38,182 bases of DNA from Clostridiales bacterium Firm_11 (lineage in GTDB: Bacteria; Bacillota; Clostridia; Christensenellales; Aristaeellaceae), in NCBI GenBank assembly GCA_001604105.1, contig LVAQ01000003.1, forward strand, positions 1 through 38,182. The letters are read 5' to 3'. A program made the translations under genes and the position numbers. Shown in pieces: positions 25,559-34,461 of this stretch. The stretch's first letter is position 1, and each line of letters starts with the position of its first letter. The notes beneath the pieces were generated by a model. The model was not told the DNA's origin. It made no database searches and was given only the letters and a program-made list of their open reading frames with translations.

Positions 25559-25729
25559 ATGCGTGCGCACCCACAGGCCAGCACCGGGCAGGTAAGGAAA
25601 AGCACCGAGGTACCATGCTTTTTTGCGATGCATGGTAAGCGCAAACGCATTGCCTTTGGGACCATCACAACAGGCGTGGCATGGGGTGTAACGGCATCGG
25701 TTTTGGCCGTTGGTGTGCTGCTGTGTTAG
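25559..25729 (+). CDS. possible 56-residue membrane peptide
   Basis: ATG at 25559 to TAG at 25729. The C-terminal half is a basic stretch HGKRKR followed by one hydrophobic helix (IAFGTITTGVAWGVTASVL) and ends VLLC. An internal ATG near 25629 would give just the basic-plus-helix part (33 residues). No strong ribosome binding site is seen. It could be a small mobile-element membrane protein or a type I toxin-like peptide; confidence is low. Confidence 0.35.
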   Translation: MRAHPQASTGQVRKSTEVPCFFAMHGKRKRIAFGTITTGVAWGVTASVLAVGVLLC

Positions 25730-25894
25730 GCTGTGTTGGCGCGACTTAGGGAATACGCAGCCGCCGCGAGAGAAATATCCCACACCGTGCCATGGATAGG
25801 CGCTCGCCTGTGCCGGATGCTGCCATTACCAGCGCATGCTATCACAGCGGTGCGGTTTCGCAGAAGCGGTTTTTGGGGTTTGTGTTGTCAACAA

Positions 25895-25933
25895 AAAGCC
25901 TCCCGCACGCAACATGGCGTGGCGGGAGGCTTT
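25895..25933 (-). terminator. terminator of SH3-repeat surface protein gene
   Basis: A perfect 12-bp stem (25895-25906 with 25922-25933; arm AAAGCCTCCCGC) is followed on the minus strand by a T run (complement of the A run at 25893-25897), 48 bases after the stop codon. Confidence 0.85.
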
Positions 25934-25980
25934 GCTGGTATCAGGGGTGAAGCGGGAGGTCGCCATCACGGCTTACCTGC

Positions 25981-28900
25981 TCATGCGTCGGGCGTCGTAT
26001 CCTCCGGTGTGCTTTGGCGGCGACCCGCGCGGGTGGTGCGGCGCGGCGTGGGGTTCACGGCGCCATCCTCCTCGGCGGCTTGCGTGGGTTTAGCCGTCAC
26101 GTAGGGGTTGCTTGGCGATGTACGGTTGGCCGTGCCTGCCGTGGGCGGCGTTATGGGCTTTGCAAAGGGATTTGTGCCGGATGCGGCGGTGTTATCCGCA
26201 GGGGCGTCCGTTTCGGTGCCCTCGGTGGGCTTCAGGGACGTATCGGCAAGCGAATCCGCATCATCCAGCGGTTTTGCGTAGGGGGAAGGTTCGCCGACGG
26301 GTCGCGCGTACGGGCTGGCTGCGCCGCGGCTTGCCGGGGATGACGTTGTGGCGCTTCCATACGGCGGTGTACCCGTGGTGTAGGATGTTGCGCCGCTGCC
26401 TGCGTAGGGCGAGCCGGAAGTATCCGAAGGCCTTGCATAGGGGCTGACGCTGGGGCTGCGCGCAGCGCCATCCTCCGGCCGCTTGGTAGTGCCTGTTACC
26501 GGGGGCGCGGCTACGGCGCGGCGCGTGTAGGGGCTTGTGGTGCTGCCCTGCGCTGTGCCAAGGCCATTGCCCGCGGCTGTGCTGCCGGTTGTGCTGCTGC
26601 CGGTTGCGCCGTTGCGGCGGCTGGCGGCGGCATTCTTGGCGGCAAGCCTGCGCATTTTATTCTGGTTGAGCGCATAGGCGTATACGCCGCCCGCGCCGCC
26701 CAGCAGCACCACCCCGCCGATCAGCAACCCGACCCAGCCATTATCGGCCTGGGTTTCGGTAGCATCATCCAGGTATTCAATGGGGATCATGGTGCCGATG
26801 GTAAAGGTTTCGGTGGGCTCGGGTTCAGGGGTTTCGGTTACGGCGGGCGCTGTGGGCGTAGCGTAAGGGTCAAAGGGCTCATAGCTGGCATTGACACCTA
26901 CGTTGGGGTTCTGCCATACGCCTACGTTCCAATCTTCTACCGAGGAAACCTGCCCCTGCGAGCTGGTACCGGTTGTGCCGGTCGTGCCGGTTGTGCCCGT
27001 ACTGCCCGAGCTGGTGCTCGTGGTACTATTGTTGGTGATTCCTTGCAGGTAATTGCTGCTGGTGAGAAACACGGGCAGTTCCGCAAGGGTGAGCACTTTG
27101 AAATACTGGCTATCTACCCAGCCGACAACGCCGCCATGGTTGATGTTGTACCATACCTTGCCGTTGACCGTGCGTGAACCCAGTACCAACGCAAAGGCAT
27201 ACTGCCGCAGCGTTTTGAGCTTGGTCGCGCTGGTAGAGGGCGTAGCGCGGAAATTGAGCGTGGATGAATGCACATAGCCATAGCTGGAAGCCGCGTTGGG
27301 ATCGTAGGGGCTTACCGTGCTGGCGGGGGTGGGGGTGGGAGTGGACAGGCTTTGCAGGTAGGCCTGTACCTCTGCATCGCTAAGCTTGCGCATTTGATCG
27401 GTGCGGATATAGCCAACATTCTCGCCGTAATAGCTGCTATGCCAGCCGTATCCTTCGTTGTAGAGCTGGCCGCTGACGTACACCACGGTATTGCCCGCCA
27501 GCCAAAGGCGGATGTCTGCATAGTTGCTGGTCACCGTACGCATGGGCACGTTACCCAGCGTGATATAGTACCCGCTAAGCTGGGCGGGCACTGGTGTGGG
27601 CGTGGGCGTTGGGGTGGGGGTAGGCGTGGCATTGGCCGTGTTATAGGCGTTAATCAGCACATCCGCCTCGGCCTGGGTAATGTGTTTGAGGGCACCATCC
27701 TGTACAATGCCCGATGCAGTGGAACCAAGGCGTACCTGTGCGCTGGACCACAGCACGCTGTTGACGGTGGCCTGTCCGTTGATATAGAGCAGCGTATTAG
27801 GCGAGAGCATTGTGATAACAGAAGTATCCGTCATGGAGGCATCGGAACGCAGCGCCGTGGTCACGGTGGTCACGGCATACCCCATATACATGCTGGGATC
27901 CTGCGTAACCACTTCGGTCGGGACGGCCGTAACCACTACCGTGGGGGTTGCTGTAGCGGTTGCGGTTTGGGTGGGCGCGGCGGTGGGCGCGGCGGTGGGC
28001 GCATCCGTGGGTGCTGCGGTAGGCGCCTCCGTAGGTGCCTGCGTGGGTAAATCGGTTGGAATTTCGGTTGGGGCTTGCGTAGGCTCGTCAGTGGGTTCGG
28101 GGGTCGCGTTCATGGCGTCGATTTCCGCCTGCGTCATGGGACGCAGCGCTTCATTACGGATATACCCCGGCGTACCCTGATAGCTGGTCATGTGCCAGGT
28201 GGTGTTATCCACAAAGTTCTGCCCCTCCACATACACAGGGGTCTGTTCGGGCAATACATTGAGGATGATATCACTGCCCGCGCCCGCGACCAGCTGCGCT
28301 TCGGTTGTGGTGATAAAGTACCCGGTCACCTGCGCGGGCAGGGGGGTATCGGTCGGCGCCTGGGTGGGTTCCTGGGTGGGCTCCGGCGTATCGGTAGGCG
28401 CCTGGGTTACGGGCGGCGGTTCGGTTTGGGTGCCCGGCACGGGGGTGGGCTGGGCGTAATTATAGGTATCGCTATCCTCCTGTGAGAGGGTGTTAATCAG
28501 GCTGTTCCACACATAGCAATCGGTACCGTTGTAGGTGATGACCGCCCACGTGCGCACCTCGCCGCTGGATTCCACCACATCGATGGTGCCATGCACCCAT
28601 ACGTAGGTGTTGCTGGACACATTGGCAAACGCCTTTTTGCTGTCGGTATCCGGCTGGGTGCGGAAGTTGGCAACCGTGTTGGTTTGCGCGTAGCGATTAA
28701 CCGGCACCATCACGGGTTCGGGCGTCTGGGTGGGGGCATCGGTGGGCGCATCAGTGGGGGCATCGGTAGGTACTTCGGTGGGCGCTTCAGTGGGCGCGTC
28801 GGTAGGGGCGTCGGTGGGCGCTTCAGTGGGCGCGTCGGTAGGGGCTTCAGTAGGCGCTTCGGTTGGGGCATCGGTCGGAACCTCGGTAGGTTCTTCGGTA

Positions 28901-29835
28901 GGTGCTTCAGTGGGTGCCTCGGTAGGCGCCTGTACTTCTTCAAATTCAAAGATGATGGCTTCAGGCGTTACAACGCCCGTATCCGATACGTTCACCTGCA
29001 CCTGCGTGGGCGATGCGGCGCTGAGCACATAGCCCGAAGGGATGTTGCTCATATCCGGCGAGATGGGGTAGCTGCCGGGGCTGAGCGTAAAGGTTTGGGG
29101 ATGCCCAAGCTCATTGCCGCCGATATCGGTATAGTATACTGTGAGCATGCCGCTGGCGGGTTCTGCCGCGCGCTGGAAGGAGAAGGTGACGCTGGCGGGC
29201 GAAGCCACCCCGTTGGCATCCACCGTAACATACTGGATTGAATCGCCAATCAGCGTATACTCCGCGGGTACGCGATCCGGATAGGCAGTCACGATGTTTT
29301 CCTGATCGTGATAGGCGGTGTACTGCTCGCTGTAGAGCACATTGCCGGGGTTATCCGCGTCCACATAGTAGACGGGTACGCTGGCGGGCGGCGCCAGCAC
29401 CGGCATGGCCACGCTGGATACATACAGGCGGTATTCATCCACCATCACCCCATCCTGATAGGCAGTGATGAGCGTGGAAGCGCCGTTGTAATCCACGGTG
29501 GCAGGATCGGTAAACAGGGGCGTGCCATCGGCGGGGGTGAAGGTGTAGGTGGTGGCGGGGTTAGCCAGCACGCTGAGCGTTACAGGGTTCGCAAAGGCGC
29601 CCGTGGGCAGGGTGACCCAATAGGCCTTGCCGTACATATCCTGCGTGGGGGTCGCCATCATGGATTGCTGCGCGCCCTCCGGCGAATCCTGATAGTAGAC
29701 GGCCACGGTGGGCATGGTGGCCAAATCCTGCTGCGACAGCGCCAGCGCGGGGATTGCGAGCGGGGAGAACAGCATCAATGCACTTATAAAACCCGCAGCC
29801 AGGCGGCGCAGTGCAGGACGGACGCGATTCATCAT
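25981..29835 (-). CDS. large surface protein: SH3-like repeats, PT linkers, membrane anchor, cytoplasmic tail
   Basis: A 1284-residue protein; the ATG at 29835 is set by AAGGAGG eight bases upstream. A signal peptide (cleaved after ALA at 32) is followed by three beta-rich segments with YYxD motifs (about 44-300, MucBP-like: VPVYYVDAD, LTVYYTDIGG). A PT-rich linker (303-373) comes next, then five SH3-like domains (about 379-447, 503-567, 651-719, 752-817, 851-915) separated by further PT linkers. One membrane helix (1034-1055) follows a T/S/G-rich stretch. The 225-residue cytoplasmic tail has repeated SPYARP-like motifs. Bacterial SH3 domains often bind cell wall; a role in envelope attachment or sensing is inferred. 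Confidence 0.85.
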   Translation of the reverse strand: MMNRVRPALRRLAAGFISALMLFSPLAIPALALSQQDLATMPTVAVYYQDSPEGAQQSMMATPTQDMYGKAYWVTLPTGAFANPVTLSVLANPATTYTFTPADGTPLFTDPATVDYNGASTLITAYQDGVMVDEYRLYVSSVAMPVLAPPASVPVYYVDADNPGNVLYSEQYTAYHDQENIVTAYPDRVPAEYTLIGDSIQYVTVDANGVASPASVTFSFQRAAEPASGMLTVYYTDIGGNELGHPQTFTLSPGSYPISPDMSNIPSGYVLSAASPTQVQVNVSDTGVVTPEAIIFEFEEVQAPTEAPTEAPTEEPTEVPTDAPTEAPTEAPTDAPTEAPTDAPTDAPTEAPTEVPTDAPTDAPTDAPTQTPEPVMVPVNRYAQTNTVANFRTQPDTDSKKAFANVSSNTYVWVHGTIDVVESSGEVRTWAVITYNGTDCYVWNSLINTLSQEDSDTYNYAQPTPVPGTQTEPPPVTQAPTDTPEPTQEPTQAPTDTPLPAQVTGYFITTTEAQLVAGAGSDIILNVLPEQTPVYVEGQNFVDNTTWHMTSYQGTPGYIRNEALRPMTQAEIDAMNATPEPTDEPTQAPTEIPTDLPTQAPTEAPTAAPTDAPTAAPTAAPTQTATATATPTVVVTAVPTEVVTQDPSMYMGYAVTTVTTALRSDASMTDTSVITMLSPNTLLYINGQATVNSVLWSSAQVRLGSTASGIVQDGALKHITQAEADVLINAYNTANATPTPTPTPTPTPVPAQLSGYYITLGNVPMRTVTSNYADIRLWLAGNTVVYVSGQLYNEGYGWHSSYYGENVGYIRTDQMRKLSDAEVQAYLQSLSTPTPTPASTVSPYDPNAASSYGYVHSSTLNFRATPSTSATKLKTLRQYAFALVLGSRTVNGKVWYNINHGGVVGWVDSQYFKVLTLAELPVFLTSSNYLQGITNNSTTSTSSGSTGTTGTTGTTGTSSQGQVSSVEDWNVGVWQNPNVGVNASYEPFDPYATPTAPAVTETPEPEPTETFTIGTMIPIEYLDDATETQADNGWVGLLIGGVVLLGGAGGVYAYALNQNKMRRLAAKNAAASRRNGATGSSTTGSTAAGNGLGTAQGSTTSPYTRRAVAAPPVTGTTKRPEDGAARSPSVSPYARPSDTSGSPYAGSGATSYTTGTPPYGSATTSSPASRGAASPYARPVGEPSPYAKPLDDADSLADTSLKPTEGTETDAPADNTAASGTNPFAKPITPPTAGTANRTSPSNPYVTAKPTQAAEEDGAVNPTPRRTTRAGRRQSTPEDTTPDA

Positions 29836-29899
29836 GAGGGATACCTCCTTCATCCAAAAGGCACGCTGAAAAGGGCGAAAATCGGCCTTTGTTGCCTTC

Positions 29900-29928
29900 A
29901 TTGTAACGGCTTGGTAACGTATTGTCAA
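29900..29928 (-). promoter_or_regulatory. promoter of SH3-repeat surface protein
   Basis: On the minus strand TTGACA (29928-29923) and TACAAT (29905-29900) lie 17 bases apart, 65 bases ahead of the start codon. CGTTAC occurs twice in the spacer and -10 region. Confidence 0.75.
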
Positions 29929-30078
29929 GGCGAAAACTTGTTGCGCTAAGCGGGTTTCCAAGGGGTGAGACGATGATTGCGTTTGATAATTGTTACGAAT
30001 GTTTTTCAGGGTCACAAGGGTTTGCGCGGGTGCATGTAGAATACCATCCATGATAAAACGCAACGGAGGCGATCGGGT

Positions 30079-30690
30079 GTGGCGCATACCACAGGGAACC
30101 TGAACCAGCCGCAGGACGCGGATATTCTGGAAACGCCTCTGCGGGAACAGCGGGTGTTCGAGGGTACGCTGATTGATGTACACCATATGGTGGTTCGTTT
30201 GCCCGATGGCAGAGAGGCGCTGCGGGAGATCGTACGCCACAAGGGCGCGGCGGCGGTTGTGCCGGTGGATGATCAGGGCTATGTGACCTTGGTACGCCAA
30301 CACCGTGTGGTGGTGGATACCGTTACCCTGGAGATACCCGCGGGCAAGCTGGATCACGCCGCCGAAGATCCCTACACCTGCGCCGTGCGTGAGCTGGAAG
30401 AAGAGACAGGGCTTGTCGCGCAAACGCTTACGCTGCTATGCCCGATGATCACCACCCCCGGTTTTTGCACGGAGCGTGTGCGTATTTACCTGGCTACGGG
30501 GCTTACCAAAAGCGCCGCGCACCCCGATGCGGATGAGTTTTTGCATACTGTGCGCATGCCCCTTGCACAGGCGGTAGCCATGGTGATGCGCGCGGAAATC
30601 GCCGACGGCAAAACCGCGCTGGGTCTGCTGATGGCGTGGGCAAAGCTTGGCCTTGGCGCCGTGCCGGCATCCCTGCCGCCGACACCATAG
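30079..30690 (+). CDS. NUDIX hydrolase, ADP-ribose pyrophosphatase-like
   Basis: A 203-residue cytoplasmic enzyme. The NUDIX box begins GKLDHAAED and continues with CAVRELEEETGLV, giving the metal-binding REXXEE core; there is one more residue than usual between the first G and E. The upstream EIPAG and later PGFCTERVRIYLA segments match ADP-ribose pyrophosphatases, which cleave ADP-ribose to AMP and ribose 5-phosphate. GTG start with GGAGG nine bases upstream. No partner genes are obvious. Confidence 0.88.
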   Translation: MAHTTGNLNQPQDADILETPLREQRVFEGTLIDVHHMVVRLPDGREALREIVRHKGAAAVVPVDDQGYVTLVRQHRVVVDTVTLEIPAGKLDHAAEDPYTCAVRELEEETGLVAQTLTLLCPMITTPGFCTERVRIYLATGLTKSAAHPDADEFLHTVRMPLAQAVAMVMRAEIADGKTALGLLMAWAKLGLGAVPASLPPTP

Positions 30691-30772
30691 AAAACGATTC
30701 AAACAGCCTGCCGTATCCCCGTGTACGGTGAAAATACAGTAACCCCAACGCCGGGTAAGGAGGGAGCCATGG

Positions 30773-30931
30773 ATGACACAACCCACCATGAAGCCGCATA
30801 AGCGAATAAACGGCTTTGCCATGCTGATGATCCTGCTTTTTGTGCTGCTTGCCTTCGGGCTTTTTACGTTGGTGCTTGGGATCGCAACCGGGGAACCCGT
30901 CTTGTTTACCCCTGCCATGTTTGCCGCCTGA
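30773..30931 (+). CDS. small single-helix membrane protein
   Basis: A 52-residue frame starting MTQPTMKPHKRING with AAGGAGGG about eight bases ahead. It has one hydrophobic helix (FAMLMILLFVLLAFGLFTLVLG) after a basic N-terminus, so the N-terminus is probably cytoplasmic. An overlapping ATG four bases earlier is closed after a few codons. The function is unknown. Confidence 0.55.
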   Translation: MTQPTMKPHKRINGFAMLMILLFVLLAFGLFTLVLGIATGEPVLFTPAMFAA

Positions 30932-30979
30932 AGGCCGCTACGCCCAACGCCGTATCATTGTAGATAAGGATATTGCCGC

Positions 30980-31570
30980 ATGTTGATCGAAAGTGACATC
31001 TTCGCGAGGCTGCCTGTGCTTACGACCCCCACCCTCACCCTGCGCGCCGCGCGCATGAATGACGCGCGTGATATGTACGAATACTCCCGCGACCCCCTGG
31101 TTGCCCGCCACGTGCTATGGGAGGCGCATACCTCCATCTGGCAAACACGCGGCTACTTGCGTTACCTGCTGCGGCAGTACCGCGCGGGGCAGCCCGGTAC
31201 GTTTGTCATCGAGCATACGCAGGAGAAGAAGGTCATCGGCACCATCGGGCTCATGTGGATTTTGCAGGAAAACCGTTCCGCCGAGATCGGCTACAGCCTG
31301 AGCAGACAGTACTGGAATCGCGGGCTGATGAGCGAAGCCGTAGCGGCCATCCTTGCCTTTTGTTTTGATACCCTTCGCCTGAACCGCGTAGAGGCGCAGC
31401 ATGAGCTGGACAACCCTGCCAGCGGCGCGGTGATGCGTCATGCGGGCATGCGTCAGGAAGGCGTGCTGCGCCAGCGTGTCTATAACAAAGGGCGCTATGT
31501 GGATGTGGCGCTGTACGCCATCCTGCGGGATGACTACGAGGCGCTGCGCAGAAAGGAAGGCAAACTGTGA
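30980..31570 (+). CDS. GNAT N-acetyltransferase, RimJ/RimL-like
   Basis: A 196-residue acetyltransferase. It shows TPTLTLRAARMNDARDMYEY at the start, EIGYSLSRQYWNRGLMSEAV as the acetyl-CoA-binding region, and VEAQHELDNPASGAVMRHAG with GVLRQRVYNKGRYVDVALYA late, as in RimJ/RimL-type enzymes. Those acetylate ribosomal protein N-termini or small amines; the substrate is unknown here. Its stop overlaps the start of the lipoprotein gene (GTGA). Confidence 0.88.
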   Translation: MLIESDIFARLPVLTTPTLTLRAARMNDARDMYEYSRDPLVARHVLWEAHTSIWQTRGYLRYLLRQYRAGQPGTFVIEHTQEKKVIGTIGLMWILQENRSAEIGYSLSRQYWNRGLMSEAVAAILAFCFDTLRLNRVEAQHELDNPASGAVMRHAGMRQEGVLRQRVYNKGRYVDVALYAILRDDYEALRRKEGKL

Positions 31571-32370
31571 AAAAAAGCCGTCGGCGGCGTGCGGCGCTCG
31601 TACTGATGTGCCTGCTTTGCGCGGCCGTCCTTGCGGGTTGCGCGGGGGACAAAAGCGGCGCGTATGACCGCGCCATCAGCATCTTTGCGGCGGGGGATTA
31701 TGCCCAGGCCGCCGATGCATTTGCCCGCCTGGGGGAGTTTGAACAAGCCGCGACTTATGCCGCCTACGCCCGCGGGCTGGTTTTGTATGAGCAGGGCGAT
31801 TTTGCCGCCGCCACGCCGTATTTTGAACAGACGCAGGATTTTATGTACGGCAGGCAGCGCTACCAGTATTGCCTTGCCGATGTGCTGCAAACTCAGGGCG
31901 CGTATGCCGATGCCGCTACCGCCTTCCACGCGCTGGGCGCTTTTGAGGATGCGCCTTTGCGTTACGCCTACTGCACCGCCCTGCTGGCGGAGGCAGACAA
32001 GGATTATCAAACCGCGCTGTTTTCCTATGCCGATGCGCAGCCCTATGCCGATTCGGCGGAGCGCATGGATAACCTCCAGTCCCAAATCTACTACTACGCC
32101 AAATCATTGAAACAACAAAAGCAATATGAGCAGGCGTTGCAGTTGTTTTCACTGCTGGGGGATTATCTGGCCAGCCAGCAGGAAATCAAAGAACTCAAGG
32201 ATATTTCCCGGGATCAGCAGTATGATCACGCGGATGCGCTGGCCGCGCAGGGGGAAACACGGCAGGCGTATGATCTGTTTGCCGGGCTCAGCGGTTTTCG
32301 GGATGCGGATAGCCGCGCCAGCGAACTGGCCGTGGCGCTGGGCATTGCGGTGGAAGATGAGGAGGAGTAG
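31567..32370 (+). CDS. lipoprotein with TPR-like repeats
   Basis: A 267-residue protein with a clear lipoprotein signal peptide: basic start KKSRRRR, hydrophobic core and lipobox LAGC. The rest consists of helical repeats resembling TPRs (AISIFAAGDYAQAADAFARL, GLVLYEQGDFAAATPYFEQT, VLQTQGAYADAATAFHAL). It ends in an acidic EDEEE. GTG start overlaps the GNAT stop. It is likely an envelope scaffold; no specific function is visible. It is the only lipobox protein in this window. Confidence 0.8.
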   Translation: MKKSRRRRAALVLMCLLCAAVLAGCAGDKSGAYDRAISIFAAGDYAQAADAFARLGEFEQAATYAAYARGLVLYEQGDFAAATPYFEQTQDFMYGRQRYQYCLADVLQTQGAYADAATAFHALGAFEDAPLRYAYCTALLAEADKDYQTALFSYADAQPYADSAERMDNLQSQIYYYAKSLKQQKQYEQALQLFSLLGDYLASQQEIKELKDISRDQQYDHADALAAQGETRQAYDLFAGLSGFRDADSRASELAVALGIAVEDEEE

Positions 32371-32439
32371 GGGGAGCGGTCAAGCGACTGCTCCTGTTGG
32401 CTGTCATGCAGGCAGCGTAGCACTCATACAGGGTTTTAG

Positions 32440-32494
32440 ACACGATGGAGGCGTGCGTTTGCGCGCAGGCCCCCATCGTGTTTGCTGTTTTTAG
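32440..32494 (+). terminator. probable terminator after lipoprotein gene
   Basis: ACACGATGG (32440-32448) pairs with CCATCGTGT (32473-32481) with further GC pairing inside. A T-rich stretch ending TTTTT follows. A weaker GGAGCGGT/ACTGCTCC hairpin lies immediately after the stop (32373-32394). Confidence 0.55.
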
Positions 32495-32611
32495 CGCAAC
32501 CTGCCCGCCATCGCACGGTACGCGCCGCATGGCATGCGCGGCGCAGAAAGCCTTGTGCGGTAACGGGATGCGTTGCCGTGCTGTCGAAATGGCACCCCTG
32601 CCGCCCCCAAA

Positions 32612-32640
32612 TTGACGTTCCCGTCTTTTTTTGTTATCAT
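32612..32640 (+). promoter_or_regulatory. promoter of 5'-nucleotidase gene
   Basis: TTGACG (32612-32617) and TATCAT (32635-32640) have a 17-base T-rich spacer, 49 bases ahead of the start codon. Confidence 0.75.
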
Positions 32641-32689
32641 GAAGCCATCGATGCATACACTGCACCAACCGAATAGGGAGGAAACGATC

Positions 32690-34342
32690 ATGAAAAAGTG
32701 GCTTTCCACGCTGCTTGCACTGGCGATGCTTTCCCTTTCCCTGACGCCTGCCCTGGCGGATCAGCCTGTGGATCTGTCGGGAAAACTGGTGATCGTGCAC
32801 ACCAATGACATTCACGGCTATGTGATCACCGATCCCGCCGTGCCCTCGGTGGGGTATGCGCAAATCAAACAATACAAGGCGGATGCGCAGGCACTGGGCG
32901 CGCAGGTGCTGCTGCTGGACGCGGGCGACGCGTCGCAGGGGCAGCCGATTGTCAACCTGAGCAAGGGCGCGACGGCATTCAAGCTGATGAACGATGCCGG
33001 GTATGACGCGATGTGCCCCGGCAACCATGAGTTTGACTGGGGCGTGGATCAGTTTCTGCAAAACGCGGAAACGGCAACATTCTCCATCCTGTGCGCAAAT
33101 CTGTTGCGCACCGCGGACAAAACGCTGTACTTTGAACCCTACCGCCTGTTTGCGCTGGAAGGCTACACCGTGGGCGTGATCGGGCTGGATACGCCCGAAA
33201 CCCTCACCAAGGCCAACCCGGCGCTGATGAAGAACGTATCCTTCCTGATGGGGGATGAACTCTACGCCGCCACCCAGCGCTATGTGGATGAAGTCAAGGC
33301 CGCGGGGGCTGATCTGGTGGTGGTGCTGGGTCACCTGGGCGTGGATGAAGAAAGCGCGGGCAACCGCTCTACGGATGTAATCGCCAATGTTACAGGCATT
33401 GACCTGTTTATCGACGGGCACAGCCATGTGGTGCTCAATGAGCGCCTGCCCCAAAAGCATGAGGAGGGGGCGGAGAACGTGCCCACCACGCTGCTGGTGA
33501 GCACGGGCAGCTACGGGCACAATATCGGCGAAGTGGTGTTTGACGGGCAAACGCTTTCCGCCTCGCTGTTTGCGGCGCAGCCCACACAGGTTTCCGCCGC
33601 CTATGGCGACGCGGAGCTGAGCGCGGAGATACAAGCGCTTCATGATGCCATCGAGGCGGAGCTTTCCGTAGCGTTTGCCAGCACGCTGGTGCTGCTGGAC
33701 GGCAACAAAGCCCCCGGCGTGCGCACACAGGAGACCAATCTGGGGGATTTCTGCACCGACGCGATGCTCTGGCAGGCTAACCAAAGCTACAGCCAGCCGG
33801 TGGTGGCAGCCTTCAACAACGGCGGCGGCATCCGCGCCAGCATCCAAATTGGCGATGTGACCATGAAGGACATGAAAACCGTGTTTCCCTACGGCAATAC
33901 CTTGCAGGTAATGACGCTCACCGGCAGCGAGCTTTTAGAGCTTCTGGAAGCGAGCAGCTTCAGCACGCCGGAACCGAGCGGCGGCTTTATGCAGGTATCG
34001 GGCATCACCTACACCATCGATACGACCGTGCCGTATGAAAAAGGGGAGCAATACCCGGAGTCCACCTATTTTGCCCCCGCCAATCCCGGCAGCCGCGTCA
34101 CCATCCATACCGTGGGCGGAGAAGCGTTTGACGCGGACAAATCGTATGTGATTGTGACCAATGATTTCAGCGCCGCGGGCGGGGACCAGAGCTATGTGCT
34201 CAAGTACGCCAACCAGCAGACGGGCTTCAATACCTATATCGCTTTGGAGGACGCGCTCATCAATTACACCCGCGAAGTGCTGGGCGGCGTAATCGGGGAA
34301 GACTACGCCGCGCCGCAGGGGCGCATCACCGTAATTCAATAA
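32690..34342 (+). CDS. secreted 5'-nucleotidase/2',3'-cyclic phosphodiesterase
   Basis: A 550-residue extracytoplasmic metallophosphoesterase. The start is set by AGGGAGG and the signal peptide MKKWLSTLLALAMLSLSLTP, cleaved after ALA. The catalytic domain shows HTNDIHGY, LLDAGDASQG, GNHEFDWG, LGHLGVDE and DGHSHVV. The C-terminal 5'-nucleotidase domain includes NNGGGIRA and FPYGNTL. It releases phosphate from nucleotides outside the membrane. No LPXTG or other C-terminal anchor is seen. Confidence 0.94.
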   Translation: MKKWLSTLLALAMLSLSLTPALADQPVDLSGKLVIVHTNDIHGYVITDPAVPSVGYAQIKQYKADAQALGAQVLLLDAGDASQGQPIVNLSKGATAFKLMNDAGYDAMCPGNHEFDWGVDQFLQNAETATFSILCANLLRTADKTLYFEPYRLFALEGYTVGVIGLDTPETLTKANPALMKNVSFLMGDELYAATQRYVDEVKAAGADLVVVLGHLGVDEESAGNRSTDVIANVTGIDLFIDGHSHVVLNERLPQKHEEGAENVPTTLLVSTGSYGHNIGEVVFDGQTLSASLFAAQPTQVSAAYGDAELSAEIQALHDAIEAELSVAFASTLVLLDGNKAPGVRTQETNLGDFCTDAMLWQANQSYSQPVVAAFNNGGGIRASIQIGDVTMKDMKTVFPYGNTLQVMTLTGSELLELLEASSFSTPEPSGGFMQVSGITYTIDTTVPYEKGEQYPESTYFAPANPGSRVTIHTVGGEAFDADKSYVIVTNDFSAAGGDQSYVLKYANQQTGFNTYIALEDALINYTREVLGGVIGEDYAAPQGRITVIQ

Positions 34343-34351
34343 CACAATGGG

Positions 34352-34428
34352 GCAAAGGCGCGTGAAGCGATTCCGCGCCTTTGCGCTACGTTCCAGCGGC
34401 CATGTTTTCCTGCGAGAACATGGCCGCT
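34352..34428 (+). terminator. two strong hairpins after 5'-nucleotidase
   Basis: An 11-bp perfect stem (34352-34362 with 34374-34384) is followed by a 15-bp stem with one G-U pair (34395-34409 with 34414-34428, loop CTGC). Neither has a long T run, so termination is possible but not certain. Confidence 0.5.
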
Positions 34429-34461
34429 ATGCATCGCCGTAAAAGTAGCAAACAAACCGGA

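Noticed and set aside
25395..25640. Group II intron 5' end
   Set aside because: GTGCG-like bases occur, but no domain V-like hairpin or reverse transcriptase is present in the window.
28730..29032. Plus-strand frame rich in GASVGASVG repeats
   Set aside because: It is the antisense of the PT-rich linker of the SH3 surface protein, which has a signal peptide, promoter and terminator on the minus strand.
30011..30042. Promoter for the NUDIX gene (TAGAAT at 30037)
   Set aside because: No -35 box at acceptable spacing, so I did not list it.
29836..30423. Upstream extension of the SH3 protein frame
   Set aside because: It overlaps the NUDIX gene and the protein's own promoter; the signal peptide and ribosome binding site set the start at 29835.
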